DNA of 64,000 bases from Saccharopolyspora sp. SCSIO 74807 (GCF_037023755.1 NZ_CP146100.1:556001-620000); one strand, 5' to 3'; counted from the first letter of the stretch, positions 37,363-48,634 are shown. Notes: generated by a model from the letters alone, not told the origin. A program made the numbers and translations.

Positions 37363-40191
37363 TCACTTCCCCTCGGCGAACGGCAGCGGCCCGGCCGCCA
37401 ACATGGCGCGCAACTCCCGCGGCGGCACCGGCTTGGAGAACAGGTAGCCCTGGTAAGCATCCACGCCGACCCCGGACAGCACGTGGAACTGGGTGGCCGT
37501 CTCCACGCCCTCGGCCACGCAGCGGCGGCCCATCGCACGCGCCATGCCGACCACGGCCTGCGCCACCGCGAAATCCGACGGGTCGCCGCCGACACCGGCC
37601 ACGAACCGCCGGTCCACCTTGATGATCTGCGCTGGCAGGTCCTTCAGCCGGGCCAGCGACGAGTAGCCGGTGCCGAAGTCGTCCACCGCGAACCGCACCC
37701 CGCGGTCCACCAGTTCGCCCATCGCCTGCCGGGTCCGCGACGGCAGGTCCACCAGCGCCGTCTCCACCAGCTCCAGCACCACGCGGTCCCAGGCCACGCC
37801 GCACTCCGCGACGGTGTCCGCGACGACGTCGACGAAGTCCGCACCACCGGGCACCAGCCCGGCCAGGTTCACTGCGATGCCGACCTCGCGCCCGCCCTGC
37901 GCGGGCCAGCTCGCGGCCTCCCGCAGCGCGGTGCGCAGCACCCAGCGGTCCAGCTCGCGCAGCAGGTCGCCCTGCTCGGCCACCGGCAGGAAAGCATCCG
38001 GGCTGAGCAGGCCGCGGTCCGGATGCGGCCAGCGCACCAACGCCTCCGCGGTGACCACCGTGCCGTCCCCGGCGACCACCGGCTGGTAGTGCAACGTGAG
38101 GCCGTCGTTGTTCAACGCCTCCCGCAGCTGCCCCTCCAGGTGCAGCTGGCGATCGGCGGACGCGATCAGCGCCGGACTGGCCAGCGAGACCTTGCCGGCG
38201 CCGCGCCGCTTCGCCTCGAACATCGCCGCGTCGGCGAACCGCAGCAGATCCCCGCCGCCGGAACCGCCGCCGCTGGGCACCGCGGCCCCGATCGAGGCCG
38301 AGACCCGGATCAGCTGACCGTGCACCGGCACCGCCGTGCGCAGCAGCCCGGAAACACGGGTGGCCAGCGAGTCCAGCCCACCGACCGCCTCGATGTCCGA
38401 GCAGATGATGACGAACTCGTCGCCGGACAACCGGGCCGCCGTGCACCCCTCCGGCAACCCGCCTTCCAACCGGCGAGCCAGCGCGACCAGCAGCTCGTCG
38501 CCCGCGTCGTGGCCGAGCGAATCGTTCACCCGCTTGAAGTTGTCGATGTCGCAGAACAGCACCGCCACGCTCGCCGGATCCACCCGCCCGAGCAGCGCGC
38601 CGAGCAGCTGCTTGACCGCGGCCCGGTTCGGCAAACCGGTGAGGTCGTCGTGGGTGGCCTGGTAGCGCAGCGCCTCGGCGGCGCGGCGGCGTTCGGTGAT
38701 GTCCTGGAACACCACCAGCCAGAACCGCGTCCCGTCGTCCTGCACCGACAGCGACACGTGCAGCTCGCAGTACACCGGCTCGCCATCGGAGCGGATCAGC
38801 AACCGCTGCGGGACCTTCCGCCGTCCCGTGCGCGACGACGCGATCTCCTCCGAAGCCGTGCGCAGGCCGGAGTCCCGCTCGTCGGGATGGGTCATCTGCC
38901 GCGAGCTCATCCCGCGCAGCTGGTCCAGCCGGTATCCGAGCAGGTCGCAGAGCGCGTCGTTGGCATCCACCAGGTGCTCGCCCTGGTCGAACAACCCGAT
39001 CCCGACCGGTGTGACCGCGACCAGGTCGGTGAACCGCTGCGTGGAGCGTTCCATCCGGGTCACCGCGGTGCGCTGCTCGGTGACGTCCTGCGCCGTGCCG
39101 ACCAGCACGAGCCGGCCTTCCGGATCGCGGATCGCCGCGCCGTGCGCGCGGAAGGTGCGCACCGCGCCGTCCCGGCGGATGAACCGGTGCTCCAGCTCGA
39201 CCGGTTCCTGCCGCTGCACCAGCCCCCGCCACGCCTGGTCCACCGCGGACCGGTCCTCCTGGTGCACCGAACCGATGTACTCGTCGTAGGTGCTGGGCGC
39301 GTCCGGCCGGGTGCCGCAGATCTCGTGCATCATCTCGGACAGCCGCGTCGCGCCGGTGTCCGGATCCCATTCCCAGGTGCCCAGCCGAGCCGCGCGTTGC
39401 GCGTCGTGCAGCTTGCGGCGCTCGTCGCGCAGCTGCCGTTCCAGGAGTCGCTGCTCGGTGACGTCCTGCACGGTTCCCTGGATCCGCTCGATCACCCCGG
39501 AAACGTCCCGCTCGACCCGGCCGGTGCACAGGAAGACGCGGTCGGTGTGGTCGTGCAGCTCCACTTCGACGAGCTCGCCTTCGGGCGCGGACTTCAACCG
39601 GGTGCCGAAGTCGGCGGCCTTGGCCCGGTCGTCGGCGCGCACCGCCAGCTCCAGGTCCGAGCCTTCCAGCAGGTCGGCGCCGCTGGCGGCGAACAGCTCC
39701 TTGAGCATCGGGCTGTGGTACATCTGCCCGGTTTCCGGGTAGATGCTCCAGCTGCCGACGCGGGCGATCTGCTGCGCCTCGATCAACCTGGCGCGTTCGT
39801 CGAGGATTTCGACACCGCTGTAGGGCCGGGCCCCGTCCGGGACCAGGTCGCGCACATCGGCCAGCACGGTCACCTGCAGCGATTCGTCGTCCGGACGCGG
39901 CCAGCTCAACGCCCGCACCGGCACGTCGCACTCCGCACGCAGCCGGGAGATCGGGCCGTCCCGCACCACCAGCGCGGAAAGCTGGCGGCCTACCAGCGAA
40001 TCCGCGTCCGCCACCCCCGCCAGCCGCACGGCCTCTTCGGTCACCTGCACGACCGTGCCGTCCGCGGTGCTCAGCAAGGCAGGCGCGGCGGGCAGCAGGC
40101 CCGCCCGGACGGGCACGTCGACCACCACGTTCCGACCACCGTCCGCCGCGGCGTCCCGGTCCGGCCCCGCCCCCGGAGTCCCGTCGGTCAT
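37363..40191 (-). CDS. PAS-GGDEF-EAL cyclic di-GMP signalling protein
   Basis: A 942-residue cytosolic protein without membrane segments. Order: an N-terminal PAS-like region, PAS/PAC (about 170-290), PAS/PAC (295-415) and PAS (420-545), then GGDEF (about 550-700) and EAL (about 710-935). The cyclase signature reads SGDEF near residue 589. The phosphodiesterase half has EALVRW, ELVETAL, DDFGTGYSS and QGYLFSKP, so it looks complete. The protein could make or break cyclic di-GMP in response to ligands or redox state sensed by the PAS domains. The ATG at 40191 follows AGGAGGG. Confidence 0.94.
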   Translation of the reverse strand: MTDGTPGAGPDRDAAADGGRNVVVDVPVRAGLLPAAPALLSTADGTVVQVTEEAVRLAGVADADSLVGRQLSALVVRDGPISRLRAECDVPVRALSWPRPDDESLQVTVLADVRDLVPDGARPYSGVEILDERARLIEAQQIARVGSWSIYPETGQMYHSPMLKELFAASGADLLEGSDLELAVRADDRAKAADFGTRLKSAPEGELVEVELHDHTDRVFLCTGRVERDVSGVIERIQGTVQDVTEQRLLERQLRDERRKLHDAQRAARLGTWEWDPDTGATRLSEMMHEICGTRPDAPSTYDEYIGSVHQEDRSAVDQAWRGLVQRQEPVELEHRFIRRDGAVRTFRAHGAAIRDPEGRLVLVGTAQDVTEQRTAVTRMERSTQRFTDLVAVTPVGIGLFDQGEHLVDANDALCDLLGYRLDQLRGMSSRQMTHPDERDSGLRTASEEIASSRTGRRKVPQRLLIRSDGEPVYCELHVSLSVQDDGTRFWLVVFQDITERRRAAEALRYQATHDDLTGLPNRAAVKQLLGALLGRVDPASVAVLFCDIDNFKRVNDSLGHDAGDELLVALARRLEGGLPEGCTAARLSGDEFVIICSDIEAVGGLDSLATRVSGLLRTAVPVHGQLIRVSASIGAAVPSGGGSGGGDLLRFADAAMFEAKRRGAGKVSLASPALIASADRQLHLEGQLREALNNDGLTLHYQPVVAGDGTVVTAEALVRWPHPDRGLLSPDAFLPVAEQGDLLRELDRWVLRTALREAASWPAQGGREVGIAVNLAGLVPGGADFVDVVADTVAECGVAWDRVVLELVETALVDLPSRTRQAMGELVDRGVRFAVDDFGTGYSSLARLKDLPAQIIKVDRRFVAGVGGDPSDFAVAQAVVGMARAMGRRCVAEGVETATQFHVLSGVGVDAYQGYLFSKPVPPRELRAMLAAGPLPFAEGK

Positions 40192-40531
40192 CAGCACCCT
40201 CCTGCTCAGCGGCCTCGTTTCCGAGCACACCGACGACCGACCACCCGTGATCGGTACCACAGCGAGTTCCGAGCAGACCTTACCGGCACGGAGTCCGGCA
40301 AGAGCCGCTGGTCGTCGTCGATGCGGCGGCCGATCACCGCCCGTACCGCCGATGTCCGATCGGGTGACGATTGTCCCGGAGCGGCATGACGGCCCGACCG
40401 CCGCATCCGTGCAGCGACGCGCACGACTCCATCCCCGCCCGCCGCAACGACGCGGCCGCCGGGCCGCACCGCGAACGGTGCACCCCGGCGGCCGGCGCAC
40501 GGGCGCCCGCGGCGTGGCGGGCGGGCGTGGT
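40192..40531. other. Intergenic region between the GGDEF-EAL and malic enzyme genes
   Basis: A 340-base gap. It holds the malic enzyme terminator near its right end and presumably the GGDEF-EAL promoter near its left end. I see no gene. Confidence 0.5.
40453..40494 (-). terminator. Terminator of the malic enzyme gene with UUCG-type loop
   Basis: On the minus strand CGGCCGCCGGG pairs with CCCGGCGGCCG, with an inner GCACCG/CGGTGC stem closed by a TTCG tetraloop. There is no T-run. Confidence 0.7.
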
Positions 40532-41734
40532 TCACGCGGTGGCCACCCCGTCCTCGCGAGCGGCTTCGGCCACGGCGTTGGTGACCGCGGGCGCGACGCG
40601 CGGGTCCAGTGGGCTGGGCACGATCCGGTCGGCGTCGAGGTCGTCGTCGACGACCGCGGCGATCGCCTCCGCCGCGGCGACCTTCATCCGGTCCGAGATC
40701 ATCCGGGAGTTCGCCTGCAACGCGCCCTTGAAGATCCCCGGGAACGCCAGCACGTTGTTGATCTGGTTCGGGAAGTCGCTGCGCCCGGTCGCGACCACCG
40801 AGGCGTGCCGCCGCGCGACGTCCGGGTGCACCTCGGGGTCCGGGTTGGACAGCGCGAACACGACCGCGCCCGGCGCCATGGTCGCGATCAGATCCTCCGG
40901 GATCTGCCCGGCGGACACGCCGATCAGCACATCGGCGCCGTTCAGCGCCTCACCCAACCCGCCGGTGACACCGCGCGGGTTGGTGTACCCGAGCAGCTCC
41001 TGCTTGATCGGAGTGAGGTTGTCCCGACCGGAATGCAGCACCCCGCGCGAGTCCAGCACGACGATCTCGCCGACCCCCGCGGTGTGCAGGATCTCCGCGC
41101 AGGCGACGCCCGCGGCACCCGCCCCGGAGATCACCACGCGCAGCGAGCTCAGCTCGCGGCCGGTGACCTTGCAGGCGTTGCGCAGCGCGGCGAGGGTGAC
41201 CACGGCGGTGCCGTGCTGGTCGTCGTGCATCACCGGGCAGTCCAGCGCCTCGATCAGCCGCCGCTCCAGCTCGAAGCAGCGGGGCGCGGCGACGTCCTCC
41301 AGGTTCACCGCGCCGAACGAGGGCCGCAGCCGCACCAGCGTCTCGACGATCTCGTCGACGTCGGTGGTGTCCAGCACCAGCGGGATGGAGTTCAGCCCGC
41401 CGAAGCTCTTGAACAGCGCCGACTTGCCCTCCATGACCGGCAGCGATGCCCGCGGCCCGATGTCGCCCAGCCCGAGCACCGCGGTGCCGTCGCTGACCAC
41501 GGCCACCAGGTCCTGGGTCCAGGTGTAGCGGTCGGCGAGGGTCTGATCACCGGAAATGGCGCGGCTGACGTCGGCGACGCCGGGCGTGTAGGCGATCGAG
41601 AGATCGCGCGGGCTGGACAGCGGCGCGGTCACCTCGACGCCGAGCTTGCCGCCCTCGTGCGCGCGGAAGATCTCTTCGTCGGTGAGTTCGGTACCGCCGG
41701 GGGAAGTGGAAGTGTGGTCGTTCACAGTGGTCAC
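40532..41734 (-). CDS. NAD(P)-dependent malic enzyme
   Basis: A 400-residue short-form malic enzyme that decarboxylates malate to pyruvate with reduction of NAD or NADP. Typical segments are LSIAYTPGVADV, VSDGTAVLGLGDIGPRASLP, VMEGKSALFKSFGG (catalytic Lys) and VMHDDQHGTAVV (metal site). The Rossmann loop is VVISGAGAAGVACAE. The GTG at 41734 follows GGAGGGA. It is monocistronic and links the TCA cycle to pyruvate. Confidence 0.95.
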   Translation of the reverse strand: MTTVNDHTSTSPGGTELTDEEIFRAHEGGKLGVEVTAPLSSPRDLSIAYTPGVADVSRAISGDQTLADRYTWTQDLVAVVSDGTAVLGLGDIGPRASLPVMEGKSALFKSFGGLNSIPLVLDTTDVDEIVETLVRLRPSFGAVNLEDVAAPRCFELERRLIEALDCPVMHDDQHGTAVVTLAALRNACKVTGRELSSLRVVISGAGAAGVACAEILHTAGVGEIVVLDSRGVLHSGRDNLTPIKQELLGYTNPRGVTGGLGEALNGADVLIGVSAGQIPEDLIATMAPGAVVFALSNPDPEVHPDVARRHASVVATGRSDFPNQINNVLAFPGIFKGALQANSRMISDRMKVAAAEAIAAVVDDDLDADRIVPSPLDPRVAPAVTNAVAEAAREDGVATA

Positions 41735-42122
41735 GGCGTCCCTCCTGTTGCCATGGCCTGCGGGACGGGCGACGGAGCCCGGTCCCGGAGCGAATGGGTG
41801 GCGGCGAGCCACCCGGCGACGCGCCTGCCTGGCTGGTTCCGGCCACGGCGGGCGTCGGAGACCGGTCCCGGTCGTCCTGGTGCGGACGGCGGACCGGTGG
41901 ACGCTGCGGTTCGTCCAGTGTGCCAGCAGCGCCGATGACTGTCTGCGACCAGGGTCACAGACTTGATCGAGCAGCCGGGTGTAACGACTGCGGTTTCCGG
42001 TCGAACCTTCGCAGCACGGCAAGATTTCCGGATTTTCCCGCCGAACCCCGTCCGCGGTCCACCCCCGCGAGACCGCGGACCACACCGCACGCAGCGACCG
42101 GCGCGGTCATAGAGTGCCCGCC
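41735..42122. other. Divergent region between malic enzyme and epimerase genes
   Basis: A 388-base gap that must carry both promoters. I see no gene, hairpin or palindrome of note. Confidence 0.4.
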
Positions 42123-42746
42123 GTGCGAGTTCGCTCCTTCGAGATCAGCGGTGTGCACGAGTTCACCCCGAAGTCCTTCCCCGACCACCGCGGCCTTTTC
42201 GTGGCGCCGTTCCAGGAGTCGGCGTTCCTGGAAGCCGTCGGCCACCCGCTGCGGCTGGCGCAGACGAACCACAGCGTTTCCGCGCGCAACGTGATCCGCG
42301 GCGTGCACTTCGCGGACGTGCCGCCCGGGCAGGCCAAATACGTGTACTGCCCGCAGGGTTCGCTGATCGACGTGGTGGTGGACATCCGGGTCGGGTCCCC
42401 GACGTTCGGGCAGTGGGCCGCGGCGAAGCTGGATTCCACCGAGTACCGCGCGCTCTACACCGCCGAAGGACTCGGCCACGCCTTCCTGGCGCTGGAGGAC
42501 GACACGGTGCTGGCCTACCTGTGCTCCACGCCGTTCAACCCCAGCGCGGAGCACGGGATCGCGCCGCTGGACGCCGAACTCGGGCTGCCGTGGGAGCACT
42601 ACCTGTCCGGCGAGCCCGTGCTCTCCGAGAAGGACCGGGCCGCGCCCACGCTCGCCGAAGCCGCCGAACGCGGACTGCTGCCCGCCTACGAAACGTGCCA
42701 GGCGCGCTACGCGGAACTCCGCGAGCAGCACGCCGCCCGGTCCTGA
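42123..42746 (+). CDS. dTDP-4-dehydrorhamnose 3,5-epimerase family protein
   Basis: A 207-residue cupin of the RmlC family, which epimerises dTDP-4-keto sugars at C3 and/or C5. The active-site pattern NHSVSARNVIRGVHF carries the catalytic His. It is not next to other deoxysugar genes, so the substrate and pathway are open; it might serve a cell-wall or natural-product sugar made elsewhere. No ribosome binding site is visible before GTG 42123 or the in-frame GTG 42114. Its stop is 3 bases from the end of the convergent cholesterol oxidase gene. Confidence 0.88.
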   Translation: MRVRSFEISGVHEFTPKSFPDHRGLFVAPFQESAFLEAVGHPLRLAQTNHSVSARNVIRGVHFADVPPGQAKYVYCPQGSLIDVVVDIRVGSPTFGQWAAAKLDSTEYRALYTAEGLGHAFLALEDDTVLAYLCSTPFNPSAEHGIAPLDAELGLPWEHYLSGEPVLSEKDRAAPTLAEAAERGLLPAYETCQARYAELREQHAARS

Positions 42747-42749
42747 ACC

Positions 42750-44754
<2,005 letters not shown>

Positions 44755-44877
44755 CGCGTCACCTCCCGTTCGAACCGGGCGCGCGCCCGCCTGCGGAGCC
44801 CGGCCCTCCAGGAAGACGTCCCGGATCTTCGAGAGTAGGGTCACGCTCGTCGGAGCATTCACTGTCAGGGAGGAATG

Positions 44878-45285
44878 ATGGGTCTACTGTCCCGAATCCT
44901 CAGCCCCAAGCTGGAGGCGACCGCGCACTGCGACCTGCCGTGCGGCGTGTACGACCCGGCGCAGGCGCGGATCGAGGCCGAGTCGGTCAAGGCGATCCAG
45001 GAGAAGTACCAGAACAACGAGGACCAGGAGTTCCGCACTCGCGCGATCATCATCGCCGAGGAACGCTCCGAGCTGGTCAAGCACCACCTGTGGGTGCTGT
45101 GGACGGACTACTTCAAGCCGCCGCACTTCGAGAAGTACCCGCAGCTGCACGAGCTGGTCAACAAGGCCACCAAGGCCGCTGGGGCGACCGGCACCAAGGG
45201 TTCGATGGACCCCTCCACCGGGCAGCAGCTGCTGGACTACATCGCGGAGATCGACAAGATCTTCTGGGAGACCAAGAAGGGCTGA
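44878..45285 (+). CDS. sodN: Superoxide dismutase, nickel type
   Basis: A 135-residue precursor of the Ni superoxide dismutase. A 16-residue leader ends in EATA, and the mature protein starts HCDLPCGVYDP, with His1, Cys2 and Cys6 as the nickel hook. GGGAGGA precedes two ATG codons in a row; spacing favours the second (44878). The rest matches the hexameric helical family. Streptomycetes control sodN by nickel through Nur, but I see no clear Nur box here. Confidence 0.97.
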   Translation: MGLLSRILSPKLEATAHCDLPCGVYDPAQARIEAESVKAIQEKYQNNEDQEFRTRAIIIAEERSELVKHHLWVLWTDYFKPPHFEKYPQLHELVNKATKAAGATGTKGSMDPSTGQQLLDYIAEIDKIFWETKKG

Positions 45286-45305
45286 GCTCCCGGTAGCGAC
45301 CAAGG

Positions 45306-45347
45306 CGCCGGCCGACGGGAACGCACCCGTCCGGCCGGCGTCTTTTC
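45306..45347 (+). terminator. Terminator of sodN
   Basis: CGCCGGCCGACGGG (45306-45319) pairs with CCCGTCCGGCCGGCG (45326-45340) with one bulge, followed by TCTTTT. Confidence 0.9.
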
Positions 45348-45376
45348 GTGCAACCGGCGCACCTAGACTTTGGGGT

Positions 45377-45982
45377 GTGGCGGAATCGGCGCAGCACCGG
45401 ATCTTCGTCCTGCGGCACGGCGAGACCGAGTGGTCCAGCACCGGCAGGCACACCGGGCGCACGGACGTGCCGCTGACCGGACGCGGCGAACGGCTCGCGC
45501 GGGCGGCGGGCAAGACCCTCGCGGACCTGCGCGGCGACGCACCGGCGACGGTGCTGGCCAGCCCGCGGCAACGCGCCCGGCGCACCGCCGAACTCGCCGG
45601 GCTGGTGCCCGCGACCGAGCCGCTGCTGGCCGAATGGGACTACGGCGACTACGAGGGCCGGACCACGCCGGAGATCCGCGAGAGCGTTCCGGAGTGGACG
45701 GTCTGGACCCACCCCTGCCCCGGCGGCGAATCCGCGGCGGAGGTCACCGCCCGCGCCGACGAGCTGATCGCGCGGATCACCGCCGAACCGCCCCGCACCG
45801 ACGTCGTGCTGTCCGGGCACGGGCACTTCAGCCGCGTGCTGATCGCGCGCTGGCTCGGCCTGCCCGGCACCGAAGGCGTGCGGTTCGCACTCGATCCGGC
45901 CGGGATTACCGTGCTCGGTCACGAGCGCGGCGTGCCGCAGCTCGAACGCTCGAACGTGCCCGCGCCGCAGGACGCGCGCTGA
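45377..45982 (+). CDS. Histidine phosphatase family protein
   Basis: A 201-residue phosphoglycerate-mutase-like phosphatase. The catalytic motif is FVLRHGETEW (phospho-His), with a second His in VLSGHGHFSRV and typical SPRQRARRTAEL. Members act on sugar phosphates, nucleotides or cofactor precursors, and the substrate here is not evident. The GTG start at 45377 is used. The GNAT gene follows 28 bases later on the same strand, possibly in one transcript. Confidence 0.9.
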   Translation: MAESAQHRIFVLRHGETEWSSTGRHTGRTDVPLTGRGERLARAAGKTLADLRGDAPATVLASPRQRARRTAELAGLVPATEPLLAEWDYGDYEGRTTPEIRESVPEWTVWTHPCPGGESAAEVTARADELIARITAEPPRTDVVLSGHGHFSRVLIARWLGLPGTEGVRFALDPAGITVLGHERGVPQLERSNVPAPQDAR

Positions 45983-46010
45983 CCAGGACAGGAACCGGGA
46001 GAACAACACC

Positions 46011-46487
46011 GTGGCGCAAGAGATCCGCCGGATCACCGAGCCCGACGTGCCCGCGGTCGTCGCGCTGGTGCACGCACTGGCGGACTACGAGGAATCGGCG
46101 CACGAATGCCACCTCACCGAAGCCCAGCTGCACCGCGCGCTGTTCGCGCAACAGCCGGCGCTGTTCGGCCACGTCGCCGAAGCCGATGGTGCGGTCGCCG
46201 GTTTCACGCTGTGGTTCTTGAACTTCTCGACCTGGCACGGCACGCACGGGATCTACCTGGAGGACCTGTTCGTGCTGCCCGCGCACCGCGGCTCCGGCCT
46301 CGGCAAGCAGCTGCTGCGCACGCTGGCGCAGGAGTGCGTCGCGCGCGGTTACTCGCGGCTCGAGTGGTCGGTGCTGGACTGGAACACGCCGGCGATCGAG
46401 TTCTACGAATCCGTGGGAGCCGTCGGCATGGACGAGTGGACGGTGCACCGGCTCACCGGCGAGGCGCTGCACGACTTCGGAGGCTGA
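46011..46487 (+). CDS. GNAT family N-acetyltransferase, diamine acetyltransferase-like
   Basis: A 158-residue acetyltransferase similar in layout to spermidine/spermine-type N-acetyltransferases. The acetyl-CoA loop is LPAHRGSGLGKQLL and the substrate-side IYLEDLFVLP is typical; the C-terminal WNTPAIEFYESVGA fits the group. The GTG start at 46011 follows a GGGAG. The likely substrate is a polyamine or amino acid; the sequence does not settle this. Confidence 0.9.
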   Translation: MAQEIRRITEPDVPAVVALVHALADYEESAHECHLTEAQLHRALFAQQPALFGHVAEADGAVAGFTLWFLNFSTWHGTHGIYLEDLFVLPAHRGSGLGKQLLRTLAQECVARGYSRLEWSVLDWNTPAIEFYESVGAVGMDEWTVHRLTGEALHDFGG

Positions 46488-46521
46488 GGCTGCACCATTC
46501 CGCCAAGCTGAGAGCGGGCCG

Positions 46522-46953
46522 CTACTCTCCCCCGCCCCCGGAATCGTGCGTTCCCCCGCCGTAGAACGACCACACGCGCCCGTTCCGGTTGAACATGAAC
46601 CACAGCACGGCCACGGCCGGAACCGCGATCACGAAGCCGATCAGCGGCTGTTCGGACGGCCCGATCGCGTACCAGGCGATGCCGAGCAGGATCAGCTGCA
46701 ACAGCAGCGCAGGCGTCCGCGCCCAGAACCTGCCCTGCCACATCCCGATCCCCGCCGCCAGCACGGCCGCCGAGATGATCGCGAAGTAGCCGGCCTCGCC
46801 GAAGGTGTTGGTGCTGTTGAGCGCACCCACGCCGCCTGCGGCCGAGGGCGCGCGCACCAGCAGCGCGATGACGAAGGCGAGCCCGAGGGCGGCCTCGGCG
46901 ATGGTGATCACGGCGGCGATCCGCACGGTGCGCGGAGGAGCAGGAGACGGCAC
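46522..46953 (-). CDS. Small membrane protein of unknown function
   Basis: A 143-residue protein with four predicted transmembrane helices (about 9-33, 55-72, 77-95 and 100-118) and a Gly-rich tail (YGGGTHDSGGGGE). The GTG at 46953 gives a short polar start before the first helix. Upstream in-frame sequence is arginine-rich and unlike protein. It is convergent with the GNAT gene and I do not recognise the family. Confidence 0.75.
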   Translation of the reverse strand: MPSPAPPRTVRIAAVITIAEAALGLAFVIALLVRAPSAAGGVGALNSTNTFGEAGYFAIISAAVLAAGIGMWQGRFWARTPALLLQLILLGIAWYAIGPSEQPLIGFVIAVPAVAVLWFMFNRNGRVWSFYGGGTHDSGGGGE

Positions 46954-47465
46954 GGCGGCTTCGCCTTTCCGGGAGAGTCGGCGGCGCGGAGCCACCGGTG
47001 CGCGGTACTCGCCCCATAACACCGATCGTGACTCTGCGTGTGCGCTTTCGATGGTAATACCGCCCGAACGACGCATGACTACGGCCGGGGCCGCGGGCGA
47101 AGATCAGCGCATGGCTGGTGCGGCGGTCGTGGACTACGGGGTGTTCCGCGGACCCGCTTCGCTTCCGGCCGTTGCCGGCGCAGCAGGCGAGCACCGGTGC
47201 GCTTTCGGGGTTGCGCACCGCAGCGGAGCCGCCGCCGGAGATCGATGGCAAGCGCACGACCGGGCGCACCGCGAGCAGCGGACCCGCCACGCGGTCAGCT
47301 CGGCATTGGCGAGCCGCGGCCATCGTCGGCCCGGGGCAGCAGCGCCTCCGGCCCGTCCCTTCCCCGACGCGGAAGGGAGACCCGCTTCGGCCTGATCCGA
47401 ACCTCCGGCGTCCCGCACGGCGGACCCTGCGCGACGCTCGAAGCGCCTCCCCTAGGCTGCACGTC
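46954..47465. other. Divergent intergenic region before the lipid kinase gene
   Basis: A 512-base gap. Long reading frames cross it on both strands but their translations are Arg/Pro-rich and not protein-like. It should carry promoters for the membrane protein and the kinase. I see no RNA gene or strong palindrome. Confidence 0.4.
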
Positions 47466-48389
47466 GTGCGCGCCGTGCTTGTCGTCAACCCGAACGCGAC
47501 CGCCACCACGGCGGCCGGGCGGGACGTGCTGGCCCACGCCCTGGCCAACGTGCTGAAGCTGGAGGTCGTGCAAACCCGCTACCGGGGGCACGCCACCGAC
47601 ATCGCGCGCGACGCCGTGGACGAGGGCGTGGACCTGGTCATCGCGCACGGCGGAGACGGCACGGTCAACGAGGTCGTCAACGGGATGCTCGCCGATCCCG
47701 CGGGCAGGGATCGGGTGCCGACGCTCGGTGTCGTGCCGGGCGGCTCGGCGAACGTGTTCGCCCGTGCCCTGGGCCTGCCCAAGGATCCGGTCGAGGCCAC
47801 CCACCGCCTGCTGGAGGCGGTCGCCGCAGGCACCGGCCGCCGCGTCGGCCTGGGCAAGGCCAACGACCGCTGGTTCACCTTCAACGCAGGCGTGGGCTGG
47901 GACGCCGACGTGGTCGCCGAAGTCGACCGGCTCCGCGGCCGCGGCCGGGAGGTCACCCCGGCGCTCTACGCGCGCACCGCGCTGGCCTGCTATTTCCGCG
48001 TGGCGCAGCGACCCGCCCAGATCACCGTGCAGGCAGGCGGCGAAGCACCGGTCAGCGGCCTGCACACCGCGTTCGTGTCGAACACCGACCCGTGGACCTA
48101 CCTCGGCTCCCGGCCGATGCGGATGAATCCGGACACCACGTTCGATACCGGGCTCGGGATCTTCTCGCTCAGCGACATGAACGCTTACGCTGTGCTGCGC
48201 TACATCGCGCAGATGCTCCGCGGTAGAGCGAAACCACACGGAAGAAACGCTTTTCGCCGTGCGGACGTGGGGCACCTGCACGTAGCCTGTCGGGAGCCGT
48301 TGCGCTTGCAGGTGGACGGCGACAACCTGGGCGAGCGATCGGTGATCGAGTTCGCTTCGATCCCGGACGCATTGCGGGTCGCTGTATAA
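47466..48389 (+). CDS. Diacylglycerol kinase family lipid kinase
   Basis: A 307-residue DagK/YegS-type kinase. The nucleotide-binding motif is VIAHGGDGTVNEVVNG, with GVVPGGSANVFAR and FNAGVGWDADVV following as in the family. Its substrate is probably diacylglycerol or a related lipid. GTG 47466 gives the family start RAVLVVNPNAT; further upstream the frame is open but not protein-like. The next gene is whiB1. Confidence 0.92.
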   Translation: MRAVLVVNPNATATTAAGRDVLAHALANVLKLEVVQTRYRGHATDIARDAVDEGVDLVIAHGGDGTVNEVVNGMLADPAGRDRVPTLGVVPGGSANVFARALGLPKDPVEATHRLLEAVAAGTGRRVGLGKANDRWFTFNAGVGWDADVVAEVDRLRGRGREVTPALYARTALACYFRVAQRPAQITVQAGGEAPVSGLHTAFVSNTDPWTYLGSRPMRMNPDTTFDTGLGIFSLSDMNAYAVLRYIAQMLRGRAKPHGRNAFRRADVGHLHVACREPLRLQVDGDNLGERSVIEFASIPDALRVAV

Positions 48390-48408
48390 CCTTCTCGTAA
48401 CGGACCCC

Positions 48409-48445
48409 GATCACTGGTCGGCGACCCCGTCCGTGACCAGCGATC
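48409..48445 (+). terminator. Hairpin after the lipid kinase gene
   Basis: GATCACTGGTC (48409-48419) pairs with GACCAGCGATC (48435-48445) with one mismatch. There is no T-run. Confidence 0.45.
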
Positions 48446-48482
48446 ATCTGAAACCGCTGGTCAAGACCCATCGATCTTTCAG

Positions 48483-48496
48483 GTGAGTTGACTCAC
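48483..48496. promoter_or_regulatory. Palindrome upstream of whiB1
   Basis: GTGAGTTGACTCAC has 6-bp perfect arms (GTGAGT and ACTCAC). It lies about 35 bases before the first CRP-like site and about 18 bases before a TTGACA (48514-48519) that could be a -35 element. Confidence 0.4.
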
Positions 48497-48530
48497 GGGA
48501 CTAGATCGAACTCTTGACATCACGGCAGTT

Positions 48531-48575
48531 CGTGAAAGCATTCACAAGCACACGGACTCCGTGAAAGCATTCACA
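48531..48575 (+). promoter_or_regulatory. Two CRP-type operators upstream of whiB1
   Basis: CGTGAAAGCATTCACA occurs identically at 48531-48546 and 48560-48575, 29 bases apart. Each fits the CRP consensus TGTGA-N6-TCACA with one difference. In M. tuberculosis the whiB1 promoter is known to bind the cAMP receptor protein Rv3676 at two sites, so the same control is likely here. Confidence 0.8.
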
Positions 48576-48634
48576 AACACCCCGAACGAACTACCGGCGC
48601 GCCACGGGGCGCGCCTAGCGAGGAGCAAGGAACG

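Noticed and set aside
37279..40389. A 1036-codon plus-strand frame opposite the GGDEF-EAL gene
   Set aside because: Antisense shadow rich in Gln, His and Arg; the minus-strand protein has clear PAS, GGDEF and EAL domains.
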